Shown: positions 1 through 9,532, counted from the stretch's first letter. The stretch is DNA of 64,000 nt from Acidobacteriota bacterium (GCA_003225555.1 QIAM01000039.1:62001-126000); one strand, 5' to 3'. The notes: generated by a model not told the origin, from the letters alone. Made by a program: numbers and translations.

Positions 1-623
1 CTTGCGCCAAGAGCGCGTGCGCGATTCAAGACGTCTCCGCCGAATGCGTAGGAAAAATTCAACGCTGACGAAAACAGTCCCGACAGGCAACAGACCACGA
101 ACCCGGCAAAGAATGATCGGTGAGGCGCAGATTCGCCGCGGTTACGAGCGGCGTCTCTTAGCATTCCCGCGCGCGCACAGAGTGCGATTCCCACCAGCAT
201 AGTCACTGTTCCAACCAGGTAGGTGCGGCCTTGAGGTGTGTGCAACTGTTGAGGACTGAGAATGAGTAGGGGGATCAGAGACCCCAATGACGCGCTCAGT
301 CCCAGGATGATCGCCATTCCAAGACCGATCCCGAGAAGATTCATTCCTAAACCGGCCAGCGCGGACCCAATTCCCCAGCACAGTCCAAAGCCCGCGATGC
401 GAACGAGCACAGGCATTGGAGTGAGTGAATACACTTCACCCAAATGTGGGACGGTCGCAGTCGTAAGCATCCAAGGCAGGACGACCATTCCCGTCAGACT
501 GTAAATCAGCCATATATTTTCGTAATTCCAGTGCCGAGCATATTTCATCGGCACGGCGAAAAGGCCTTGCAGCACGCCCGCAAATACAACTGCAGCCAGT
601 CCTATCCAGATAGCGAATGACAT
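1..623 (-). CDS. rhaT: L-rhamnose:H+ symporter RhaT-like (3' end beyond window)
   Basis: The first 207 codons of a minus-strand gene that runs off the left edge of the window. The translation starts MSFAIWIGLAAVVFAGVLQG and has at least five hydrophobic helices. The stretch FGLCWGIGSALAGLGMNLLG matches the WGIGN..YGL..RYLGMS region of the E. coli RhaT family in order and spacing. RhaT imports L-rhamnose (and related 6-deoxysugars) with protons across the inner membrane. The start is the ATG at 623, 33 bp downstream of the gntR stop on the same strand, so the two are probably one transcript. Given the three fucosidases nearby, the substrate may be rhamnose or another deoxy-sugar; this is inference. 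Confidence 0.85.
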   Translation of the reverse strand, partial: MSFAIWIGLAAVVFAGVLQGLFAVPMKYARHWNYENIWLIYSLTGMVVLPWMLTTATVPHLGEVYSLTPMPVLVRIAGFGLCWGIGSALAGLGMNLLGIGLGMAIILGLSASLGSLIPLLILSPQQLHTPQGRTYLVGTVTMLVGIALCARAGMLRDAARNRGESAPHRSFFAGFVVCCLSGLFSSALNFSYAFGGDVLNRARALGA

Positions 624-656
624 AGCGCCTCAAGGGTTTGGGCTTGAGAAAAGGCT

Positions 657-1328
657 CTACGGCGCCCAGACTTCCAATGCCGCATGGAGAAACAAATCCG
701 TAACATGAATCAAGGTCTCCTCAGCGAGGTGAGGGTTGCCCTGTTGCAGCACGTCGATGATGAGCCTATGCAGTCGAAGTTGCCTTTCCCAGGGGCCGAC
801 GTCCAGCTCTTTCACCAGGGCCTTCATAAGCGTAAACGCATAAAGCGGCACCAGGAGGCGCCGTCCGTGCTCTCGCAGGACGGCGTTCCGCGGCTTCTCC
901 AGCATGAGCATGTGAAACCGCTGTACACTCTCGATCACCTGGCGCAGATCACCGGTTCCGACAGAACGGTGAATTTCATTGAAGGCGGCTTCCAGGTCGT
1001 CCACGGGGAGTTTGTCTTCAGTGATCAGCCGTGCCGCGAGTCCTTCCAGTACGCCTCGCACCTGATAAATGTGAATGATGTCAGCTCTCTCGAGTTTCAG
1101 CACGCGCGCGCTGCGGCCGTGTCCTTTGGTCACGAAGCCCTGTGTCGCAAGAATGTTCAGCGCCTCGCGGACGGAGATCTGAGCGACTCCGTATTCGCGA
1201 GCCCATTTGCCTTCAACGATTTTTTCTCCAGGAGAAATTCTAGCGGCGAGGATCTCCTCACGAAGGCGTTGGGCAACGCTCTCTTTGAGCAGGCCGCGTG
1301 CCGCGACCGCATTCTGCTCTGCGTGCAT
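657..1328 (-). CDS. GntR/FadR-family transcriptional regulator (FCD domain)
   Basis: A 223-residue cytoplasmic regulator. A winged helix-turn-helix occupies about residues 10-75 (LKESVAQRLREEILAARISP, then VAQISVREALNILATQGFV). An all-helical FCD ligand domain follows at about 85-215, with three spaced histidines (QRFHML, LRLHRL, LIHVTD) in the positions that bind a metal in FCD proteins. The frame is open further upstream to 1526, but the ATG at 1328 gives the usual family length, and the extra 66 residues look like translated intergenic DNA. It is divergent from a fucosidase and co-directional with rhaT, so it probably controls both in response to a deoxy-sugar or sugar acid. The ligand is unknown. 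Confidence 0.85.
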   Translation of the reverse strand: MHAEQNAVAARGLLKESVAQRLREEILAARISPGEKIVEGKWAREYGVAQISVREALNILATQGFVTKGHGRSARVLKLERADIIHIYQVRGVLEGLAARLITEDKLPVDDLEAAFNEIHRSVGTGDLRQVIESVQRFHMLMLEKPRNAVLREHGRRLLVPLYAFTLMKALVKELDVGPWERQLRLHRLIIDVLQQGNPHLAEETLIHVTDLFLHAALEVWAP

Positions 1329-1485
1329 AAGTCTCGTACTGTACCACGCAAATGCAAACGCGACTCCGCGCCTAAGCGGCAGCGGGTGCAACGAGCCTGT
1401 GTTTTTGCTGCCCGGCCACTGCAGCTCGCGCCGAAATTCCGGGTGCCTTGACTTGCCGGAGTAGAATCCATCTTCGTGCGTTGGG

Positions 1486-1502
1486 ATTGCACGAATCGCA
1501 AT
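1486..1502. promoter_or_regulatory. Putative GntR operator palindrome between divergent genes
   Basis: The divergent spacer between gntR and the fucosidase contains ATTGC-N7-GCAAT, a 17-bp perfect-arm palindrome ending 22 bp before the fucosidase ATG. FadR-subfamily GntR proteins bind short palindromes close to the promoters of the genes they control, so this is a reasonable operator candidate. No convincing -35/-10 pair was found beside it. Confidence 0.3.
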
Positions 1503-1524
1503 ACATACCTGAGAGGCGACGACC

Positions 1525-2915
1525 ATGAACAGAGGAACATCGAGGCGAGATTATTTGAAGTTGATGGCAACCGCCGGATTGGCAACGGCAGCGCGACTTG
1601 CTTTCGCGCAGGAGGATGCAGCAAAGAAAGCCGCGCCACAGGCGGGACCTCCTCCGGGGCATGAGCGACGAATTCAATGGTGGCAGGAAGCAAAATTCGG
1701 CATGTTCATCCACTGGGGACTGTATAGCGTGATGGCCGTCATGAATGGGCGATGGAAGTGGAAGGCGTACCCATTCCGCAATACGAAATTCTGGCGAAGC
1801 ACTTCAATCCCAAGCCGAACGCCGCCCGCGACTGGGCGAGATTGGCCAAGCAGGCGGGACAGAAGTACATGGTGATGACGACGAAGCATCATGAAGGCTT
1901 CTGCAATTTCGACACGAAGCTCACCGACTACTGCGCGCCAAAGCAAGCGGCAGGACGCGATCTGGTACGCGAATTCGTCGACGCCGCGCGGGCAGAAGGA
2001 TTACGCGTCGGCTTCTACTACTCGCTGATGGACTGGCATCATCCGGATGGAGCGCGTTGTGCAACTGATGAAGCAGCGCGCCAGCGGTTTGTCGCTTACA
2101 CGCATGGGCTCATCCGTGAACTCCTGACCAATTACGGGAAGATCGACGTGCTCTGGTATGACGTAGATTGGCCGTTAACGCCCGAGCAGTGGGAATCGCA
2201 AAAAATGAACGACATGGTGTTCCAGCTTCAGCCGGACATCATTGTGAATAACCGCAACGGATTGCCGGGAGATTTTTCGACTCCCGAACAGGAGATCCGC
2301 GCGGCTGATAAGGGACGCGCCTGGGAAACCTGCATGACCCTCAATGACAGTTGGGGATACCACAAAGCCGACGACAACTGGAAGACGCCGAAGACGATCG
2401 TCAACAATCTGATCACCTGCGCTCGCGGCGGGGGCAACTATCTGCTGAATATCGGCCCCAAGCCCGACGGTTCGATACCGCAAGAATCGATAGAAATTCT
2501 GCAGGCCGTGGGAATGTGGACTTCAAAAAACGGCGCTGCCATCTATGGGACCGAGCGCAACGACTTCGAGTGGCACGTCTATGCCAACTTCACACAACGT
2601 GGCCACACGGCGTATGCGCACGTTACCAATTGGCCCGGGGACACGCCCGCCGAGCAATGGCTTACGTTCTATCAGCCGCCTTCGGTGATCTCACTTGGCG
2701 GGTGGAGGACGAAGGTGAAGTCCGTGCGGCTTCTGGTTGGCGACAAACCGCTGACGTTCACACAGGACGATTTGTCCCTGAGGATTACCGGCCTTCCGCC
2801 GACTGCCCGCGATGAGCCCGCTACCGTGATTGCGATCGAGTGTGACGGTGAGCCGGCGTTGAGCCACGAGTACGTGAGAAAGACGCGGCCACGCTTCAAA
2901 GTGGGGGTGAGCTAG
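1525..2915 (+). pseudogene. GH29 alpha-L-fucosidase, Tat-exported, one-base frameshift
   Basis: Encodes a secreted alpha-L-fucosidase that would release L-fucose from glycans in the periplasm or outside. The first frame (1525 onwards) holds a twin-arginine signal (SRRDYLKL) and the GH29 start WWQEAKFGMFIHWGLYSV. Close relatives continue VMGRHEWAMEVEGIPIP. Here that text is in the +1 frame (1752-2915: MEVEGVPIPQYE, TTKHHEGF, GFYYSLMDWHHPDG, LWYDVDWP with the expected nucleophile Asp, GGNYLLNIGPKPDG). The reading frame changes within gatggccgtc at 1731-1740; one extra G would restore GTG ATG GGC CGT CAT GAA TGG. Everything else is intact, so this is either a very recent mutation or a sequencing error. 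Restored length is about 463 residues. Confidence 0.85.
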
Positions 2916-2955
2916 AAAGCCAGCTAGACCGCCTGGTGCGGCAGTTGCCTGCTCA

Positions 2956-4659
2956 CTAACGAGCCGGTTCTTTGACCGTGAGGGTCTGGTCGACTGCGAC
3001 GGACTCCAGACGTTGCACAATTCCGTTCGGCCAGGTGATCTCGATCAGTGGAATTTTCTTCGAAGCTCCCAGCCCGAAGTGCGCGCGCTTGTCGCTGGCG
3101 GAGATGTAGCTTCCCGCTGTGCTGACAAAACGAGTCTGCTGTTGTCCACTGTCAGTGAGCAGCCGAATTTTGGATCCGATTGCATCGCGGTTGCTGGACG
3201 AGCCAATTAGATTCAACGTGAGCCAGTGATTCCCGTGGCCGTCCCGGTTACGCAGAATGATTGCGGGTCCGTCGTTGCAGTTGATCGCAATATCGACACG
3301 TCCGTCATTGTCGAGATCCCCGAAGGCGGCGCCCCGTGCCGCTATAGGCGTGGTGAAAATGGAGCCGGCCGGGGGCGAGACATTCGAGAAGCGGCCCCGA
3401 TCGTTGCTCAAGAGCAGTGGAGGCTCCCGATAGCGAAGGGTGGGCTCAGTCAGTTGGATGTTATCCATCACGTGGCCCTGAGCGACGAAAAGGTCGAGCC
3501 AGCCATCGTTGTCATAGTCAATCCATTTCGCTCCCCATCCGGAATGCGACATGGTCGAAGCACCGAGGCCGATCGAATCTGTCACGTCATCGAAGGTTCC
3601 CTTGTCATTGCGGAAAAGCTTGTATTTCTGATTAGCGAGGGCATTCACGAACACCGAAGGCCAGCCACTGTTTTTGTAATCGCCGAAGTCAGCACCCATC
3701 CCCGCAAACGCGTGCCCGTTCTGGTCGTAGGCGAGTCCTGAGGGCAAAGCCACTTCCGTGAATGTGCCATCGTGATTATTGCGGAAGAGTTGTTCCGCGA
3801 CCGAGTCATTGGCGACGAAAATGTCGGGCCAGCCATCGCCATCGAAATCGTCGGTCGCGACTCCCAGCCCTTTCCCCGGGGAACTCGCGATGCCACACTT
3901 CTTCGAAACATCCGCGAACGTCCCGTCTCCGTTGTTGTGAAATATGAGGTGCGTGATTGGGTCGAATTGGTCGGGGTGGCAATAGGCGCGATAGCCGGGA
4001 CGGTGTTCACCACAGTAGACGTCCGAGAAGTCCCACTGCACGTAGCGACTGACGATCAGATCCAACCGCCCGTCGCGGTCGTAGTCAACGAAGCACGCGC
4101 CTGTGCACCATCCGGTGCCACCCACGCCGGCCTTGGCCGTAACATCGGTGAACGTGCCGTCGCCGTTGTTATGATAAAGAATATTTCCACCGAGGTTCGT
4201 GACCAGGAGGTCGACATTGCCGTCGTTGTCGTAATCTCCAGTGGCGACCCCCATACCATAAAACCGCCCTCGCAGGCCTGCCTTCTCAGTAATGTCCGTA
4301 AAGGTACCGTCGCGATTGTTGTGATAGAGGCGGTTCCAGTAACGCGGATCGGATTTATCCGGCAAGCTACCGCGGGGCATCGGATCTTTCAGTTTTGCTC
4401 CATTCACAAAAAACAAATCCAGCCATCCGTCATTGTCGTAGTCGAACATCGCGACTCCGGCACCCATGGACTCTGGGAGATACTTCTGGCTGGTGCGACT
4501 GGCCTGGTGCTGGAAGCGAATGCTGGATTGTGCGGTCACATCTTCAAACTCAATGACCGGCGGACTCGCAGCTGCCGGCGATGCACGCAACCATTTGGCG
4601 ACAGGAGCAGCCGCGAGAGCAGTCAGCAGAAACGACCGGCGATTGATCTTCGAGAGCAA
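2956..4659 (-). CDS. CRTAC1-family FG-GAP/VCBS repeat protein with ASPIC/UnbV C-terminus (copy A)
   Basis: A 567-residue exported protein. The N-terminus (INRRSFLLTALAAAPVA) is a Tat-like signal. Seven calcium-binding-type FG-GAP repeats follow, such as FDYDNDGWLDLFFVNG, VDYDRDGRLDLIVSRY and IDYDNDGWLDLFVAQG, most joined by a YHNN-DGTF-DV linker. They predict an integrin-alpha-like beta-propeller. The last 90 residues (NHWLTLNLIGSSSNRDAIGS to the end) form the ASPIC/UnbV domain with AHFGLG and ITWPNG. The biochemical role of this family is not established. It is the last gene of a four-gene operon, 1 bp after the TPR gene. Its partner copy B is about the same size with the same architecture, which suggests a paired surface complex. 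Confidence 0.88.
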   Translation of the reverse strand: MLSKINRRSFLLTALAAAPVAKWLRASPAAASPPVIEFEDVTAQSSIRFQHQASRTSQKYLPESMGAGVAMFDYDNDGWLDLFFVNGAKLKDPMPRGSLPDKSDPRYWNRLYHNNRDGTFTDITEKAGLRGRFYGMGVATGDYDNDGNVDLLVTNLGGNILYHNNGDGTFTDVTAKAGVGGTGWCTGACFVDYDRDGRLDLIVSRYVQWDFSDVYCGEHRPGYRAYCHPDQFDPITHLIFHNNGDGTFADVSKKCGIASSPGKGLGVATDDFDGDGWPDIFVANDSVAEQLFRNNHDGTFTEVALPSGLAYDQNGHAFAGMGADFGDYKNSGWPSVFVNALANQKYKLFRNDKGTFDDVTDSIGLGASTMSHSGWGAKWIDYDNDGWLDLFVAQGHVMDNIQLTEPTLRYREPPLLLSNDRGRFSNVSPPAGSIFTTPIAARGAAFGDLDNDGRVDIAINCNDGPAIILRNRDGHGNHWLTLNLIGSSSNRDAIGSKIRLLTDSGQQQTRFVSTAGSYISASDKRAHFGLGASKKIPLIEITWPNGIVQRLESVAVDQTLTVKEPAR

Positions 4660-4660
4660 G

Positions 4661-5695
4661 CTATCGCTGTTCTCCGCGAACAGGAGGAGGCGTTTCGCGA
4701 GTTAGATCGGTATATTTCTTGGCAAGAGCAACATCGCCCAACCGGGCGTACACCTGGCTTAGCAGGCTGTAAATTTGCAGATCGATGACGCCTCCCTGTT
4801 GCGCGCACGCAGCAGCTTTTTCCGCGTCCGCGCGTGCCTGCGGATAGTTCTGCATCCGCATGTCGAGTTTTGCGCGCTCGTACCAGACTGCGCGGACTTG
4901 AGGCGCTGATTCGACAGCGCGATCGAGGTGGCGTTTGCTGCCACTCAGGTCGTTACGCCTTTCCAGAAATCGGCCGTAGTTGTAATCGAGAAAAGCATCG
5001 TGATATCGCCCGGCCTGATTCACCTGCAACCCTTTTTGGTAGGCCAGCTCGGCGCCATCTAAATCGCCCACGAGTTCGACGTTCAGGGCCAGATAATCCC
5101 ACGCTCGGGCATCGTGTGGATTCAGCGTTGAGGCTTTTCGAAAATGTTCCACAGCTTGTGCAGCAGACTTCGCCTTGTCATAAATCGTGCCCAATTGGAA
5201 TTGGGCCTCGGGATCATTGGGTTCAAGCTTTATGGCTTTTTCCAGCAGATTCTGCCCCTCTGAAGATTGCCCTTTCATCAGAAGTATCTGTCCGCGCAAC
5301 GCTAAGGCAGCCGGATCGTCTGGATTTTTGTCTATCGCTGCTGCCGACAAGGCATCGGCTCGCATGTAATCGCGTTGCTCAAGGAAGAAGCGGCCGAAGT
5401 AAGCAAGTCCGCGCGAGTCGTCCGGATCCTTGTCCGTGTAACGATAGTAAAGCTCGGCGGACTCGCTAATGTTTCCTCTCGCTTGCGCCAGTCGGGCTTG
5501 GTGCAGAACGGTTTCTGGACAGTCAGGATAGGAAGCGATCAGGGCGCGTAGCGTATTTTCGGCGATATCGAGAGCATTGACGGTCAAAGCCTTCGAGACC
5601 TGTGCGAGTTGCGCCTCCGCACCAGTGCACGGCTTGGCAAACGCCGGCCATGCGGCGCACACAGCGAACAGCAGCGATGTAAACGCAGTCCTCAC
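4661..5695 (-). CDS. Exported TPR-repeat protein
   Basis: A 344-residue protein with a Sec signal peptide (MRTAFTSLLFAVCAAWPAFA, cleaved near AFA-KP) followed almost entirely by tetratricopeptide repeats, about six, for example DDPAALALRGQILLMKGQSS and NDPEAQFQLGTIYDKAKSAA. TPR proteins are protein-binding scaffolds; this one should sit in the periplasm or on the outer membrane. It lies 3 bp after CRTAC1 copy B and 1 bp before copy A, so it is translationally coupled to both. The likely role is assembling or positioning the CRTAC1 proteins and the multihaem cytochrome; no direct evidence supports this. Confidence 0.8.
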   Translation of the reverse strand: MRTAFTSLLFAVCAAWPAFAKPCTGAEAQLAQVSKALTVNALDIAENTLRALIASYPDCPETVLHQARLAQARGNISESAELYYRYTDKDPDDSRGLAYFGRFFLEQRDYMRADALSAAAIDKNPDDPAALALRGQILLMKGQSSEGQNLLEKAIKLEPNDPEAQFQLGTIYDKAKSAAQAVEHFRKASTLNPHDARAWDYLALNVELVGDLDGAELAYQKGLQVNQAGRYHDAFLDYNYGRFLERRNDLSGSKRHLDRAVESAPQVRAVWYERAKLDMRMQNYPQARADAEKAAACAQQGGVIDLQIYSLLSQVYARLGDVALAKKYTDLTRETPPPVRGEQR

Positions 5696-5698
5696 GCT

Positions 5699-7375
5699 TT
5701 ATTCCTCGGTCACGGTCAGGATCTGGTCTGTTTTTACGTTGCGCAGCACCTGCACCGTTCCATTCGGCCACCTCAATTCGATTTCTTTGATAATCGCACC
5801 CGTGCCCAGTCCAAAGTGGACCCGCGGATCGTTCGAACTCGCGTAGCTTCCAGCTGTTGTGACGTGGTTGTACTGCACAAGGCCGGATGCTGTTGTCACT
5901 TTGATTCGCGTTCCGATGCCGTCACGGTTGCTTTTCACTCCCACTGTCTTGATCAGAATCCAATGATTGTCTCCGGTTGAAGTGTTGTAAAGCAGCTCTG
6001 CCGGACTGCCAATGGCCGAGACTACAACGTCAATCTTACCGTCGTTGTTAAGATCGCCGAACGCGCAGCCGCGGTGGGCAGCACGAATCTGCATGCCAGA
6101 ACCAGCATCACCGCTCACGTCTTGAAAAGTTCCATCATGCATGTTGCGGAACACGGCATTGGCCTGCCGGTAGTGCTGCTGACTATCTAGATCAGCATTC
6201 TCACTCACGTGCGAGTTCGCCGTGAACAGGTCCTTGTAACCATCGTTGTCGAAATCCTGAATTCCGGCTCCCCAGCCGCTCATTTTAAAGCTGCGAAATC
6301 CGATACCTGCCTTGTAACTTTCGTAGCTGAAAAAACCGTTGCCTTCGTTGCGGAAGAGCGGATAGGTTTCGCCGCCAAGTGCGGTGACGATCAGGCTGGG
6401 TTTGCCATCATTGTTCCAGTCGCGAAAATCCACGCCCATGCTGGAGACGGGCAGTCCGCTGTCGGTGTATGCGACGAACGACTCGACCCCCACCTCATCG
6501 AATGCCTTTCCTCCGCGGTTTTTGAAAAGAAAATTTCTGTCGTTGTCGTTGGCGACGAAAATATCCATCCAGCCGTCATCGTTGTAGTCGGCTATCGCTA
6601 CGCCCATGCCTTTGCCAATATTCCGGGAGATGCCCATGATTTCTGAAACATCTGTGAACGTGCCATCGCCATTGTTGTGGTAAAGGATGTTTGGCTCGCC
6701 TTTGTAGAAAGTGGGTGAGCAGGACAGGCGCTTGCCGGGTAAACCGCACACGCGGGAGGTTGCAAACGACCAGTCTAGATAGTTGGCCACAAACAGGTCG
6801 AGTTTGCCGTCGTTGTCATAATCCAGCCACGCGGCCGAGATGCCCCACAGTTTTTTCCCCGCGGAGGAAACGCCGGGAACGCCCGCTTTGGCGGATACAT
6901 CGGTGAATGTCCCGTCCCCATTGTTACGGTAGAGGAAGTTGCGATCAAAACCGGTGACGTAGAGATCCGTGCGTCCGTCATTGTCATAATCAGCGGCGGC
7001 GGCGCCAACACTGTAGCCTTCGCCGCGCAACCCGGCGCGGTCTGTCACGTCCGTGAAGGTGCCGTCGTGATTGTTGTGGTATAGGCGGTTCGAAAATTTG
7101 TCGCCTTCCTTCGCAAGTCCTGGCAGACTCGCGCCATTGGTGAAGAAGATATCCAGATAGCCGTCATTGTCGTAATCGAGAAGCGCAACTCCGCCGGGTA
7201 TGCCATCGATCATTGGCTTGTCAGGAACCGTGCCGTTGTCGAGGACAAAACTAATCCCCGAATCTTTTTGCCGATTCTCGAATTGAATGCGCCCGGCATC
7301 GGCGCCCCACAAAATCCTAGGAGGAGCGGCCAGTGCCACCACCAATGCAACCGTGAAGAGCTTTCGTCGCATCAC
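5699..7375 (-). CDS. CRTAC1-family FG-GAP/VCBS repeat protein with ASPIC/UnbV C-terminus (copy B)
   Basis: A 558-residue protein with a Sec-type signal (MMRRKLFTVALVVALAAPPRILWGA). Seven FG-GAP calcium-loop repeats follow (LDYDNDGYLDIFFTNG, ADYDNDGRTDLYVTGF, LDYDNDGKLDLFVANY, ADYNDDGWMDIFVAND and three more). The ASPIC/UnbV domain begins around NHWILIKTVGVKSNRDGIGT and ends in ELRWPNG. It parallels copy A over its whole length but is clearly diverged, so this is an old duplication rather than a recent one. The start codon overlaps the stop of the cytochrome gene by four bases (ATGA), showing tight coupling. Function is unknown; an extracellular propeller presented next to an electron-transfer protein is the simplest reading. 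Confidence 0.88.
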   Translation of the reverse strand: MMRRKLFTVALVVALAAPPRILWGADAGRIQFENRQKDSGISFVLDNGTVPDKPMIDGIPGGVALLDYDNDGYLDIFFTNGASLPGLAKEGDKFSNRLYHNNHDGTFTDVTDRAGLRGEGYSVGAAAADYDNDGRTDLYVTGFDRNFLYRNNGDGTFTDVSAKAGVPGVSSAGKKLWGISAAWLDYDNDGKLDLFVANYLDWSFATSRVCGLPGKRLSCSPTFYKGEPNILYHNNGDGTFTDVSEIMGISRNIGKGMGVAIADYNDDGWMDIFVANDNDRNFLFKNRGGKAFDEVGVESFVAYTDSGLPVSSMGVDFRDWNNDGKPSLIVTALGGETYPLFRNEGNGFFSYESYKAGIGFRSFKMSGWGAGIQDFDNDGYKDLFTANSHVSENADLDSQQHYRQANAVFRNMHDGTFQDVSGDAGSGMQIRAAHRGCAFGDLNNDGKIDVVVSAIGSPAELLYNTSTGDNHWILIKTVGVKSNRDGIGTRIKVTTASGLVQYNHVTTAGSYASSNDPRVHFGLGTGAIIKEIELRWPNGTVQVLRNVKTDQILTVTEE

Positions 7376-9294
7376 TTCGGTTGCCCCATTGCTTGCACTC
7401 TGGCAAGGAGTTGGCGCATGAATGAGTCAGCGGGAAAGCGCTGGACGTAATCTTCCATTTGTGCGCGGGCGTTAACGTAGTCCTTTACTTGGATCAGCTG
7501 AACGATCAGCCGTTTTCGCAGCTCTGCATTGAACGGGTCCCGATCCGCCGCTTGCTTCAGAACCTGAACTGCTTCGCTCGCACGATCCAGTTTCACCAGA
7601 GCGTCAGCGAGATCAGTGTACAAGACGGTTTTCGCATGCCCTTGTCTGATGGCCCGCTGCAAGTGATCGACTGCTTCCTGATATTTGCCGGCATGCAGGT
7701 CTCGATTGCCGAGTGCGCCTTGCACGAGCGGATCATCGGGATCAGTACGTTCGAGTTGCTCAAGAACGGTGTAGTAGCGGGTCAGATATTCCGGATGTTT
7801 CTCCACCAGTTCGCCGTAAGCTTGCAGCAGGACCAGCGCCGGTGGCGGTGTACCTTTTTTGCCGGGAGCCGGATTCAGATGAATCAGATCGGGCAGCGCC
7901 GGTGTCGTCTGCTGAAACGCAATGTCAGGAAACGGCTCATCCGGGCGCGTCAGAATCCTGTGGTTGGTGATGCTGGAATGCGAAATCTCCCGCACGTCGC
8001 GCTTTTGCATGTGACAGCCCGCGCAATCATCCGCCGGTTGGCTCCGTTCGCGGACTTGGAGCGGCAGTGTGCAGCTCTTTTCGCTGTGACACGTCAGACA
8101 CTTCTTCTTGAAGTCGGCAGGCGCTCCTTCGCGACTCGGGTCCACGTGAGGATCATGACAGCTGATGCACCTCAGCTTCTCGCCGCCCGCGCGATAACAC
8201 TTGCTAAGAGTCATCGAGTAGTAGTGTTCGAGCAGGTCCTGCTGCGGTGGGGACTCCCGCTTCGGCGGGACCATGAGAATCGTGAGTGTGTCGTCGAGCG
8301 GCGTTCCCGGACGAAAATCCTTGTAGTCTCTTCCTGGCTTCAGCACTCGCACATCTCCGGTCTGGTGACACGACACGCAGATATTGTCTGCCAGTGCGGG
8401 GGGGAGCGACGCGGGATTCACGATGGAAGAGTCACGACCCTGATCGTTTTCGAATCCCACCTGATGCGCTAACACGTGCGTGAGACCAGGACCGTGGCAG
8501 TTCTCACAACCGATCGCCAGTTCCGAAAATGGCGGATTGGCAAAATGACCGTTGCCCTCAGGGAGAGCATTGGGCCGCCCGCTGTGGCAAGAGATGCAGC
8601 CGGGCAAAATCGGCCGATTGAACCCAGAGTTGCCGAGCTCGTATCCCGGCGACAGCTCCCAGCGCTGTGCCTTGGAGTAAAAAGACAGCGGAGCTTGAAA
8701 TACGTAATCGCCCTGCCGGACGAGGCCGCCGAGCCCATTCTCCCCGGCTCCGATAATCCACTCCACCGCGCGAGTGTCACGGAAGATTTCCTTTCCGTTG
8801 GAGTCGACCTGGGACTCCGACTGAAAGAGCTGCCCGTCACGGGCATAAACATCGAAATGCAAACCGGTATTCTTGTCTTCGAGCGAACCCGAAGTCGGCT
8901 GCGCTTTCAAAATCTCAGGCGTAACCCGTGACATAGAGCGCCCCATGCCGGTCTGGGAATATTTGTTGTAGATCTGTTTGTGACACCCAGCACAAGCGAT
9001 AGAACCAACGTACTCGGACGCCTTTCCTTCGGGTTGCGCTGTCGGCTTTCCGTTGGAAGGCGATTGTCCACAGGCGGGTACCCCCTTGAGCAAAACAGAG
9101 ACGAGGAAAACAGAGACGAAAATTGGGAACCACGCTGGCAGCCGGACTCTTCTGGGCGGTTTTCGGTGTTGAGATGCATGAAGGCTCCCCACTTCGGGTT
9201 GCTGACCGATCTCTCCCGCGTCGCTTTGTGTGGGCCTTCCAAATCGACTGTGGAACATCCCTTTGCAAGTTTGAAATACCACATCTTCGGTCAT
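7372..9294 (-). CDS. Seven-haem c-type cytochrome (c554-like) with C-terminal TPR domain
   Basis: A 640-residue exported protein. After a hydrophobic segment at about residues 53-70 (AWFPIFVSVFLVSVLLKGV) it has seven CxxCH haem sites: CAGCH, CISCH, CENCH, CVSCH, CISCH, CLTCH and CAGCH. These are spread over about residues 95-430 in a cytochrome c554/NrfA-like arrangement. The last 180 residues are TPR repeats (DDPLVQGALGNRDLHAGKYQ onwards). It probably carries electrons in the periplasm while docking a partner through the TPRs. It is the first gene of the operon and overlaps CRTAC1 copy B by 4 bp. The ATG at 9294 is used; a later ATG (codon 13) also keeps the signal. Redox partner and substrate cannot be read from sequence. 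Confidence 0.85.
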   Translation of the reverse strand: MTEDVVFQTCKGMFHSRFGRPTQSDAGEIGQQPEVGSLHASQHRKPPRRVRLPAWFPIFVSVFLVSVLLKGVPACGQSPSNGKPTAQPEGKASEYVGSIACAGCHKQIYNKYSQTGMGRSMSRVTPEILKAQPTSGSLEDKNTGLHFDVYARDGQLFQSESQVDSNGKEIFRDTRAVEWIIGAGENGLGGLVRQGDYVFQAPLSFYSKAQRWELSPGYELGNSGFNRPILPGCISCHSGRPNALPEGNGHFANPPFSELAIGCENCHGPGLTHVLAHQVGFENDQGRDSSIVNPASLPPALADNICVSCHQTGDVRVLKPGRDYKDFRPGTPLDDTLTILMVPPKRESPPQQDLLEHYYSMTLSKCYRAGGEKLRCISCHDPHVDPSREGAPADFKKKCLTCHSEKSCTLPLQVRERSQPADDCAGCHMQKRDVREISHSSITNHRILTRPDEPFPDIAFQQTTPALPDLIHLNPAPGKKGTPPPALVLLQAYGELVEKHPEYLTRYYTVLEQLERTDPDDPLVQGALGNRDLHAGKYQEAVDHLQRAIRQGHAKTVLYTDLADALVKLDRASEAVQVLKQAADRDPFNAELRKRLIVQLIQVKDYVNARAQMEDYVQRFPADSFMRQLLARVQAMGQPK

Positions 9295-9532
9295 CGACGC
9301 TAATTCTACGCGGTGGTCAAGGAGCGCAAGAGTAGGTCACTTGGTGGTCATCCTCCCGACTCCAACGCATGACGAGTGTTCACGGCCGACCGCAGCTTGC
9401 CCCTACGAGTCCTCAGCTGACTTGGTCTGGGATATTTCCGGGCAGGAACCTATCTCTCTGAATACAAAGTGCTTTGATCGCATGCGACTGCCTGCGGTAC
9501 AAGAAGGTAAACATCGCCAATTTTTGGATTAT

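Noticed and set aside
684-1451. A 255-codon plus-strand open frame
   Set aside because: It is antisense to the GntR gene, which has clear family motifs.
3772-4788. A 338-codon plus-strand open frame inside the CRTAC1 gene
   Set aside because: Its repeated valine-rich pattern is the antisense image of the FG-GAP DYDNDG repeats.
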